Source: Ezakiella peruensis (GTDB lineage Bacteria > Bacillota > Clostridia > Tissierellales > Peptoniphilaceae). From it: a stretch of 38,741 bases of DNA. Location: contig NZ_LT962469.1 in the NCBI RefSeq assembly GCF_900215725.1, forward strand, positions 334,068 through 372,808, in the 5' to 3' direction. The notes under the pieces are model-generated. The model saw nothing but the letters and a program-made list of their open reading frames with translations, ran no database searches and had not been told where the DNA came from. The translations under genes and the position numbers were made by a program. Below, piece by piece: positions 1 to 6,260 of this stretch; positions within the stretch are counted from its first letter, which is position 1, and each line of letters begins with the position of its first letter.

Positions 1-1
1 T

Positions 2-49
2 CCAAATGAAAAAAGGGCCAAGTATTACGAAGAAAAAGAAAGAGCATAA
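2..49 (+). CDS. Possible 3' end of an upstream gene (partial)
   Basis: An open frame enters from the left edge and gives 15 residues, rich in Lys, Glu and Tyr (ending KYYEEKERA), before a TAA at 47-49. Codon choice looks like the other genes of the window and a large hairpin follows directly, as expected after the end of a gene. The piece is too short to assign a family, and chance openness cannot be excluded. Confidence 0.3.
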   Translation, partial: PNEKRAKYYEEKERA

Positions 50-53
50 AGAA

Positions 54-164
54 GCTTTCTTGCTATATGATAAATTTTTGAATAAGCTTTATGTCAAGGG
101 CTATGCAAGTTGCTTCGCAACCCTTGACAATCGCATTCAAAAATTTAGTTAGCAAGTAGAAAGC
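54..164. repeat. Long nested inverted repeat (111-nt composite hairpin)
   Basis: Four pairs of complementary arms are nested. GCTTTCTTGCTA (54-65) faces TAGCAA-gta-GAAAGC (150-164). AAATTTTTGAAT (72-83) faces ATTCAAAAATTT (135-146), a perfect match. GTCAAGGG (93-100) faces CCCTTGAC (121-128). TTGC (110-113) faces GCAA (117-120) around a TTC loop. The element holds no ORF of note. It follows the putative end of a gene, so it may act in 3'-end formation, or it may be a small non-autonomous mobile element. The stretch 165-220 shows nothing recognisable. Confidence 0.7.
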
Positions 165-220
165 ATTCTTTTAGATGAACAAATTATTTGTCCAACTTTT
201 TGGGAACACCCCAGACCATT

Positions 221-360
221 TCGGCTGCGAGGGTTCGATGCCCCGCGGTCGAAGATTATATGCGAAGAATTTATAATGGCACAATGTTTATACAGGTATA
301 AAAAATATTCAGAACGAATGTAGGGGCTACTTTATGTAGCCCGAAAAGTCCCGCCCAAAA
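221..360 (+). repeat. Composite intergenic repeat, copy A (with hairpin copy 1)
   Basis: This stretch matches 29288-29428. Both carry GATGCCCCGCGGTCGAAG followed by an A+T-rich spacer, a CAATGTTTATA block, TTCAGAACG, and then the small hairpin and its tail. The hairpin is GGGCTAC (324-330), loop TTTAT (331-335), GTAGCCC (336-342), preceded by GTAG and followed by GAAAAGTCCCGCCCAAAA. The copies are diverged but colinear over about 140 nt. Confidence 0.75.
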
Positions 361-363
361 GAC

Positions 364-426
364 CTAAAGGAAAAATTTGGTCCACATAAAGTGGACCCTA
401 CACGCTTCGCTGGATTTTTCCTTTAG
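364..426 (-). terminator. Nested inverted repeat with hairpin copy 2; possible murE terminator
   Basis: An inverted copy of the dispersed hairpin (GGTCCAC 379-385, ATAAA 386-390, GTGGACC 391-397 on the plus strand) sits inside a perfect 13-bp outer inverted repeat, CTAAAGGAAAAAT (364-376) with ATTTTTCCTTTAG (414-426). Read on the minus strand, the inner hairpin is followed by AAATTTTTCC. The element lies just past the murE stop and could end its transcript. Confidence 0.55.
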
Positions 427-432
427 AAATAT

Positions 433-1842
433 CTATTTGTGTGTTCGTATATAATCCTCTACGGTCCTCCTATCCGAATAAGGAACCTTCTCTCCCTCAA
501 TCAACTGAAAATCTTCGTCACCTTTGCCGGCGAGGACGATTACATCGCCTGGTTTGGAATCTTTTAGCATGGTCTCGACTGCTGTTTTTCTGTCGGCGAT
601 TGTGTGGGTCTTGATGGTTGAGTGCTTGGCCATTTCACTTAAGATTTTTTCTGGGTCTTCAAAATCGGGATTGTCCGATGTTATATAAATTTCATCGGCG
701 TATTTGTTGGCGGCTTCGGGAATTTCGTGCCTGCGTTCATAGGTCCGTCCTCCCACTGATCCAACTGCTATTAAAATCCTGTTCGGATTCCATGATTTGA
801 TTTCGGCTAAAAGCGATTCGATGGATAATTTATTGTGGGCGTAGTCTATTACGACCTTGCGACCATCGTAGTCCAATACTTCCATGCGGCCAGGAATTTT
901 TAAATCTCCTGCCAGGCCCGCCAGCTTGTCAAAAGAAAATCCAATTTCATTTAAGGTTGCCAGGGCAAGTGCAAGGTTCATCCTGTTGTAAGAACCGTGG
1001 AGGTTGGTTGCAATATGTTTGCCGTTTAAGTCAAAGCCGTCTTCGCTTTCGTTTGTGATTACGAAATCAGCCTCAGACCTGCCTACGCTCACGTGGGGAT
1101 TTTTTAGGCCATCAATCATAAATTCATAATTTTCGTCGTCCTTATTTAAAATGGTTTTTTTGGCTAATAATAAAATATTTTTCTTCCACTTCCTGTACTC
1201 TTCAAAATTTTCGTGTTCCAGCGGCCCAATGTGGTCTGGTGATAGGTTGGTAAAAATATTTGCCATAAATCTGGTGCCAAAAACCCGTGACTGCTTCATG
1301 GCCTGGCTGGAAACTTCAATCACCATGTAGTGAACACCAGCGTCTACGGCTTCGCGCATGGCCTTTTGCAGGGTAAAGGGATCTGGAGTGGTATTATTGG
1401 TTTTAATATGTTTGTCTCCGTAAAAAATCCCGCTCGTGCCGATGACTCCGCATTTGAAACCGTATTTTTCTATAATTTCCTTGATAATAAAAGCCACTGA
1501 GGTCTTGCCCTTGGTCCCTGTAACTCCAATTACCCGAAGGGTCTTGGATGGGTGGCCAAAGAAAGTCGAGGAGACCAGGCCCAGGGTTTTTCTGGAATTT
1601 TCCACCACAAAAACGACCGCGTCCTTTGGCAAAGATACTTCTCTCTCAACTATAAAGGCACGAGCTCCATTGTTATAGGCTTCCATCAAATATTTTTCTT
1701 CGTGGGTGTTCACCCGAGTTCCCTTGATGGCGACAAAGAGAGTGTGGTCGTCGCAATTCTTTGTGTTGGTCTCAATCTTTTTTATATCAAAATCATAATT
1801 CTCATCTATATTTAATCTACTAAAAATTTTACTTAAGCGCAT
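433..1842 (-). CDS. murE: UDP-MurNAc-tripeptide synthetase (MurE-type Mur ligase)
   Basis: Cytoplasmic ATP-dependent ligase that adds the third amino acid to UDP-MurNAc-L-Ala-D-Glu during peptidoglycan synthesis. The 469 residues have the Mur ligase layout: an N-terminal nucleotide-binding domain, the ATP loop GVTGTKGKTS at 106-115, the TTPDP block at 151-155, IEVSSQ near 175-180, SPDH at 201-204 with a Lys near 220 at the place of the usual carbamylated lysine, and a C-terminal domain from about 320. The specificity motif is DNPD (390-393). Diaminopimelate-adding enzymes have DNPR, so Lys or Orn is the more likely substrate; this is inference. The start is supported by AAGGAG upstream and by a good promoter. 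It is transcribed alone, divergently from the aldolase gene. Confidence 0.9.
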   Translation of the reverse strand: MRLSKIFSRLNIDENYDFDIKKIETNTKNCDDHTLFVAIKGTRVNTHEEKYLMEAYNNGARAFIVEREVSLPKDAVVFVVENSRKTLGLVSSTFFGHPSKTLRVIGVTGTKGKTSVAFIIKEIIEKYGFKCGVIGTSGIFYGDKHIKTNNTTPDPFTLQKAMREAVDAGVHYMVIEVSSQAMKQSRVFGTRFMANIFTNLSPDHIGPLEHENFEEYRKWKKNILLLAKKTILNKDDENYEFMIDGLKNPHVSVGRSEADFVITNESEDGFDLNGKHIATNLHGSYNRMNLALALATLNEIGFSFDKLAGLAGDLKIPGRMEVLDYDGRKVVIDYAHNKLSIESLLAEIKSWNPNRILIAVGSVGGRTYERRHEIPEAANKYADEIYITSDNPDFEDPEKILSEMAKHSTIKTHTIADRKTAVETMLKDSKPGDVIVLAGKGDEDFQLIEGEKVPYSDRRTVEDYIRTHK

Positions 1843-1869
1843 AGTCTACTCCTTTTATATACTAGGCTT

Positions 1870-1898
1870 ATTTTACTATATCCAGGCTCAATTTGCAA
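1870..1898 (-). promoter_or_regulatory. murE promoter
   Basis: Read on the minus strand: TTGCAA, a 17-bp spacer, then TAAAAT, about 30 nt before the murE ATG. The -35 hexamer happens to be the same TTGCAA palindrome that is clustered near 14256-14400. Confidence 0.6.
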
Positions 1899-1921
1899 TT
1901 GATGACCAGCTTTTCCTTATA

Positions 1922-1951
1922 TTGGATAAAATTAGACATATATGGTATAAT
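1922..1951 (+). promoter_or_regulatory. Aldolase promoter with extended -10
   Basis: TTGGAT (1922-1927), an 18-bp spacer and TATAAT (1946-1951) preceded by TGG, which makes an extended -10. GGAGGT at 1968-1973 sits five bases before the ATG at 1979. The perfect -10 and ribosome binding site suggest strong constitutive expression. Confidence 0.75.
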
Positions 1952-1978
1952 TAATACATAAATTATTGGAGGTAATCT

Positions 1979-2863
1979 ATGAACAAAGAAATGTTAAAAA
2001 TAATGAAGGAAGACAAGGGATTTATTGCAGCCTTAGACCAAAGTGGTGGGTCAACACCAAAGGCCCTACTAAACTACGGTATCGACAAGGATGCCTATGG
2101 TAATGATGAAGAAATGTTTAGCATTGTCCATCAAATGAGGACACGCATTATTAAATCACCATCATTCACAGGTGAAAAGATTATCGGCGCTATTTTATTT
2201 GAAGTAACCATGGATTCCAAGATCGATGACAAGTATACAGGAGACTTTTTATGGGAAGAAAAGAAAATCGTTCCATTTTTAAAAGTTGACCTCGGTCTAG
2301 CTGACGAAAAAGACGGGGTTAGACTTATGAAGGACATCACAGACTTGGATGAAAAGATTGCCCGTGCCAAGGAAAGAAATATCTTTGGTACCAAGATGAG
2401 ATCTGTTATAAATGAGCTCAATGAAGAAGGCATCAAGGAAATTGTTAGACAACAATTTGAATACGCCAAAAGAATTGCAGATGGCGGATTAGTTCCAATA
2501 GTTGAACCTGAAATTACCATCTCCATGGATAAAAAAGCTGAAGCTGAAGATCTTTTAAAGGCAGCCTTAGTCGAAGAATTAAAAAATTGGGGCGACCAAC
2601 CACTTATGTTTAAGCTTACCCTACCAGAAAAGGCTAACTTATATGAATGCCTCTATGACAATCCTGCAGTAATCAGAGTTGTTGCCCTAAGTGGCGGCTA
2701 CTCACGTGAAGAATCCAACAAGAGACTTGCCGAAAACCATGGCGTAGTCGCATCTTTCTCACGCGCACTCACAGAAGGCCTCAAGGCACAAATGGGCGAA
2801 TTTGAATTCGACAAACTATTAGAAGAATCAGTAGATAGCATCTACCAAGCTTCATGTAAATAA
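1979..2863 (+). CDS. fda: Fructose-bisphosphate aldolase, class I
   Basis: Schiff-base aldolase that splits fructose 1,6-bisphosphate into dihydroxyacetone phosphate and glyceraldehyde 3-phosphate, or runs in reverse for gluconeogenesis. The 294 residues are the usual length for the short bacterial class I family typified by Staphylococcus. Visible marks are AALDQSGGSTPKAL at 17-30, IVEPEI near 174-179, the Schiff-base lysine context LMFKLTLPEK with Lys212, and ALSGGYSREES near the C-terminus. In an amino-acid fermenter the gluconeogenic direction, from pyruvate made by the glutamate operon, is a reasonable inference. No clear terminator was seen in 2864-2943. Confidence 0.93.
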   Translation: MNKEMLKIMKEDKGFIAALDQSGGSTPKALLNYGIDKDAYGNDEEMFSIVHQMRTRIIKSPSFTGEKIIGAILFEVTMDSKIDDKYTGDFLWEEKKIVPFLKVDLGLADEKDGVRLMKDITDLDEKIARAKERNIFGTKMRSVINELNEEGIKEIVRQQFEYAKRIADGGLVPIVEPEITISMDKKAEAEDLLKAALVEELKNWGDQPLMFKLTLPEKANLYECLYDNPAVIRVVALSGGYSREESNKRLAENHGVVASFSRALTEGLKAQMGEFEFDKLLEESVDSIYQASCK

Positions 2864-2943
2864 GATTAGATAAGGGCTCGCGAATTTTTGTTCTCAACAG
2901 ATGCTAGATGGTTGTGGATGCCAGTATTTTGAGGTGAAAACGA

Positions 2944-3180
2944 ATGGAAAATAAATTATATTTAATGATTGTTATATTCTTTGGAATAGCAATCAATATA
3001 GTATTCGCAAATGATTATTTCCAATTAGGGACCATTATAATATTTTGGTTTTCAGTATCAATGATTAGTGATTATATAGATGAACAGAATAAACTTCTTA
3101 AAGAGATAATAAAGAATCAAGAACTAATGCTAGATAATAAGAACAAAGAAGACGAAAAAAATGAAGAGCCTGAGGACTAA
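2944..3180 (+). CDS. Small two-helix membrane protein, unknown function
   Basis: 78 residues: two hydrophobic stretches (about 5-22 and 27-43) joined by a short loop, then a highly charged cytoplasm-type tail (about 44-78) rich in Lys, Glu and Asn, probably helical. The start has GAGGTG upstream at good spacing. The gene ends inside a perfect palindrome shared with the convergent regulator gene, and the last four bases overlap that gene. Base composition matches the A+T-rich regulator/transporter cassette more than the aldolase before it. The fold resembles toxin-like or accessory membrane peptides only in a general way; no family is recognised. Confidence 0.65.
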   Translation: MENKLYLMIVIFFGIAINIVFANDYFQLGTIIIFWFSVSMISDYIDEQNKLLKEIIKNQELMLDNKNKEDEKNEEPED

Positions 3181-3194
3181 TTCTCAGGCTCTTC
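3163..3194. terminator. Bidirectional terminator covering both stop codons
   Basis: A perfect 12-bp stem, GAAGAGCCTGAG (3163-3174) with CTCAGGCTCTTC (3183-3194), and an 8-nt loop that holds the TAA of the upstream gene and the TAG of the convergent regulator. On the minus strand a T-rich run follows at once, so termination should be better for the regulator. On the plus strand the T run is weak. The stem codes for EEPE in both proteins. Confidence 0.8.
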
Positions 3195-4499
3195 GCTTGT
3201 ATTGATTTTTCCGTATAATATAAAATCTAGAAATTCTCCTATCTTATCCTTATTTAAATTCATGTAGTTGAATGAAAAAATAGTTTCGTCTTTATCAATT
3301 TGAAAGAATTGTGGATATATGTTGAATGGGAATAGAGATAAATTTTGCTTAATATATTTTATTTTGTCGTTATGAATCCTTATTGATAGGTAGAAACCTG
3401 AGCTGGTACAATGGAAATCTAGTTGTCTTTTTTTTGCCTCAATTAATATTTTATTCCTTAAACTAATTAAAAATTTCCACAGCTTTTCTGTTTTTTTATA
3501 ATACAGTCTGTCTTTAAAACAATTGATAACAAAATTTTCTGTTAGCGATGAAATTTCAGTTTTAAAATTCTTTGCCATAAAACCTTTGGGCATTATTAAA
3601 AACGCAAATTTTATAGATATTGGGAAAACTCCAGACATATCCCCAAGCAAAAATGTTCTATAATCGTTAAACATGAATTGTTGTTTTTCGAATACAAAGT
3701 CTTTTCTATATAAATTTTCAACTATAAAAATATTGCTCTCATTACAAAAGCTTCCAAGCTCTTCTTTACGTTTTTTTGAATAGGATGTTCCAGTAGGGAA
3801 TTGGTCGAAACTTTCAATATATAAAATAGAGGACTTTGGTGGGATTTTATCTACTATAACGCCCTCATCATCTAGCGGCAGATATTTTATATTATATTTA
3901 TTAGCATTAAAAATGCTGGATTTTAAGTTTGTCCTAGGCTCTTCTAAGAAGATGCTTTTTAAGTTATATTCTGACATTAAATAATCTATAATATGATTTT
4001 TTGAGGAAGAGACAAGTACTTGATCGGGGTGAATTTTCAAACCATACAATTTTAATAAATACTCAGCAATGATCTCTCGCAATCTTGGATTACCAATTCC
4101 AGAATTTTGATGAAAAAGAATATTTGCATTAGAATTATTTAATTCCTTGAATCCAGCATAAATTAATTCATCTATATTTTTCTTGAAAAAAGTATTTTTA
4201 TGAAAATTTCTTATCATAGGTATGATTGTATTGCTTGCTTTATTGTTAATGTGACTATTGTCGTTAATATTAATAACATATCTACCAGTTTTACTATTTA
4301 CATAAAAACCTTTGCCTTTTCGTGAAATAATATAACCTTCTATTGATAATTTATCATATGCAACATCAACATAATATTTTTTTACATTATAAAACAATGC
4401 TGTATGTCTAATAGAGGGAAGTCTATCCCCAATCATGTACTTATTATTTTTGATATCACTAACTATATCATCATAAATTTTTTTAGAAAACTCATTCAT
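3177..4499 (-). CDS. MocR/GntR-type regulator with degenerate aminotransferase domain
   Basis: A 440-residue fusion: an N-terminal GntR winged helix (about 1-68, with GDRLPSIRHTA and the wing RKGKGFYV) and a fold-type I aminotransferase-like domain (about 100-440). The family hallmark QFPTG is kept at 233-237. The PLP lysine is not: the block that reads G-T-F-S-K in GabR-type proteins reads GDMSG at 286-290, with no gap over the 19 residues to the conserved Pro. The EDDYD block reads VENLYR at about 260-265, so the pyridine-contacting Asp is also gone. A PLP-free ligand sensor is inferred. A start 27 codons upstream (4580) is open, but GGTGAT stands before the ATG at 4497-4499 and a promoter lies within the longer reading. 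It probably controls the divergent ABC genes. Confidence 0.82.
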   Translation of the reverse strand: MNEFSKKIYDDIVSDIKNNKYMIGDRLPSIRHTALFYNVKKYYVDVAYDKLSIEGYIISRKGKGFYVNSKTGRYVININDNSHINNKASNTIIPMIRNFHKNTFFKKNIDELIYAGFKELNNSNANILFHQNSGIGNPRLREIIAEYLLKLYGLKIHPDQVLVSSSKNHIIDYLMSEYNLKSIFLEEPRTNLKSSIFNANKYNIKYLPLDDEGVIVDKIPPKSSILYIESFDQFPTGTSYSKKRKEELGSFCNESNIFIVENLYRKDFVFEKQQFMFNDYRTFLLGDMSGVFPISIKFAFLIMPKGFMAKNFKTEISSLTENFVINCFKDRLYYKKTEKLWKFLISLRNKILIEAKKRQLDFHCTSSGFYLSIRIHNDKIKYIKQNLSLFPFNIYPQFFQIDKDETIFSFNYMNLNKDKIGEFLDFILYGKINTSEEPEN

Positions 4500-4515
4500 A
4501 ACATCACCAAATATG

Positions 4516-4544
4516 ATTTTATCAATTAAATAAAAATAAATCAA
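4516..4544 (-). promoter_or_regulatory. Promoter of the MocR-type regulator
   Basis: On the minus strand: TTGATT (4544-4539), a 17-bp spacer and TAAAAT (4521-4516). It is placed about 17 nt before the internal ATG at 4499, which supports that start over the longer one. Confidence 0.65.
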
Positions 4545-4547
4545 CTG

Positions 4548-4602
4548 TTTGTTAAAAAACCTGACAACTGTCTGTAACAAAACGATTAATTTGTGGTATA
4601 AT
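4548..4602 (+). promoter_or_regulatory. ABC operon promoter with overlapping operator-like inverted repeat
   Basis: The -10 is TATAAT (4597-4602) with TGG before it, an extended -10. The -35 is weak (TGTAAC, 4573-4578), which fits a promoter that needs an activator. An inverted repeat TTTGTTA (4548-4554) and TAACAAA (4575-4581) covers the -35 and faces the regulator promoter. Position between the divergent genes makes it the best candidate binding site for the MocR-type protein. Confidence 0.55.
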
Positions 4603-4691
4603 AAAAGTGTAAAGAAAACTCGAGTAAATTTAGGTAATGAATAACTGTGTTCCTGAAAAATATTTTTTTGATGATTATGTGAGGATGATTT

Positions 4692-6260
4692 ATGAAGAAG
4701 AGACTAGAAATATTTAAAGATAATGACCTTTTAAGCAAAAATGACTTATTTAAAATGTGTTCATTATACGTGGTTGGTTTTGCAGTTTCTTTTGTTCCGC
4801 CCTATATTAACAAGATGATGATTGAAAATATGGAAACTAACCATATCGGATTTAATGTTTTTTGCGGCTTATTAGCTTTAACATTCGTGTCTGTAATGAT
4901 TAATTATATGACAAACTTTTATATTATGGGCAAATATACGAAAAAAACAAGAAGAAATCTCTTGTATAAAATTTTTGAAAAATCTCAAAAAATGCCTAGC
5001 TATGTATATAATACATATGGAAACAATTCGGTTCTTGGTTTATATATGTTTGATAGTATAAATGTATCGGATGCAATTGTGAAAAGAAGATTTGCAATAA
5101 AGACATTGATATTTCAGTCAGTTATAACTTTGTTAATACTTGCATATATTAATTATATTTTGACAATATATGTTTTAGTATCAGTTCCTATTATGCTAAT
5201 CGCGATTTCTCTTAATAATATGAAGCTAAATGCAATCCAAGAAAAAATGATTACTAATAGAAATGTGCTTATAGGCGAGACACAAAATTTTATTATGCAT
5301 AAAAAGGATATGTATTTATATGATAGAGACGAATATTTTGAAAGCAAATTGAATCTAAAGTTGCAAAATTTTTTAGATAGTCAAAAAAGCTTTCAGTTTT
5401 TAACTCTATTTTTAAAGAGAATACCTGTTTTAATAACCATATTATTGCCTGTAATACTTCTTTTCTTAGGAGCTTTTTATGTAAAGGAAAGTCAAATGAC
5501 ATTAGGTACATTATTCTTTTATATAGGTATTGCAGGTCAATTTTATACTCCGTTGTCTAATATATTTTTATATATAACAGATATAAAAAGTTATAGGGTT
5601 AATGTGGAGAAAATGGAAAATTTTTTATATAATAAAATTGATAATAAAGCATATTTAGGATTGTATTCAGATGCTGAAGATGAAATTTATGTTAATGACT
5701 GTAATATTTATAATGAAAAAGAAGATTTACTCTATAAGGCAAATCTTAGAATTAAAGAGTCTGGATTTTATATTATAAAGGGTCCTAATGGATCTGGCAA
5801 ATCTACTCTTTTTAATATAATTGCTGGGATATACTCTCCCGATCAAATTAAAGGCGATTGTATTATAAACAAAAAATATTTAGACAATATGTCTATCCTA
5901 AAATATCCGCTCTTTTTTATAGAAGGTAGTGTTGAAGAAAATATGTTTTCTGATAATGTGAAAAACATATTTCATATCAATATGGAGAAAGAAATAAAAT
6001 TAAATCCCCTAAATCTATCCAGTGGTGAGGCACAGAAAGTTGCTTTAACCAGAATTATTTCTGAAGATAGAGATATGATTTTACTTGACGAACCTATATC
6101 TAATCTTGAAGTCGATGCAATAGCTGTACTAAAAGATTATATTTATTCGAATAAAGATAACAAAGTAATTATTGCAATAATGCATGATGATAGTTTTGAT
6201 GACATTGCGGACAATATTTTTACAATTAAAGAAGGAGAAATGGAGGGGCAAAATGTTTAA
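4692..6260 (+). CDS. ABC exporter half-transporter A (membrane plus ATPase domain)
   Basis: 522 residues: an N-terminal membrane domain with about six helices (roughly 20-310) and a C-terminal nucleotide-binding domain (about 330-522). Walker A is GPNGSGKST (364-372), the signature is LSSGEAQ (442-448), Walker B is MILLDEP and the switch His is in AIMHDD. The ATPase core is compact: Walker A and signature are about 78 residues apart, against roughly 100 in MsbA-type exporters. The Q-loop glutamine appears to be replaced (ILKYPLFF). The next gene is a paralogue that overlaps by 8 nt, so the pair probably forms a heterodimer. The substrate is unknown; a peptide or drug is possible. Confidence 0.88.
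   Translation: MKKRLEIFKDNDLLSKNDLFKMCSLYVVGFAVSFVPPYINKMMIENMETNHIGFNVFCGLLALTFVSVMINYMTNFYIMGKYTKKTRRNLLYKIFEKSQKMPSYVYNTYGNNSVLGLYMFDSINVSDAIVKRRFAIKTLIFQSVITLLILAYINYILTIYVLVSVPIMLIAISLNNMKLNAIQEKMITNRNVLIGETQNFIMHKKDMYLYDRDEYFESKLNLKLQNFLDSQKSFQFLTLFLKRIPVLITILLPVILLFLGAFYVKESQMTLGTLFFYIGIAGQFYTPLSNIFLYITDIKSYRVNVEKMENFLYNKIDNKAYLGLYSDAEDEIYVNDCNIYNEKEDLLYKANLRIKESGFYIIKGPNGSGKSTLFNIIAGIYSPDQIKGDCIINKKYLDNMSILKYPLFFIEGSVEENMFSDNVKNIFHINMEKEIKLNPLNLSSGEAQKVALTRIISEDRDMILLDEPISNLEVDAIAVLKDYIYSNKDNKVIIAIMHDDSFDDIADNIFTIKEGEMEGQNV

Noticed and set aside
324-397. CRISPR array from repeated GTAG hairpins
   Set aside because: Copies are in both orientations, irregularly spaced, with variable stems and no spacer pattern or cas genes.
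4500-4580. Upstream extension of the regulator by 27 codons (start at 4580)
   Set aside because: The extension covers the -10 and -35 hexamers of its own promoter, gives a hydrophobic non-family N-terminus, and lacks a ribosome binding site; the ATG at 4499 has GGTGAT.
6184-6252. Upstream start of the second ABC gene inside the first
   Set aside because: No ribosome binding site, and the extra residues are an out-of-frame reading of the first gene's conserved ATPase end; GGAGGGG precedes the ATG at 6253.
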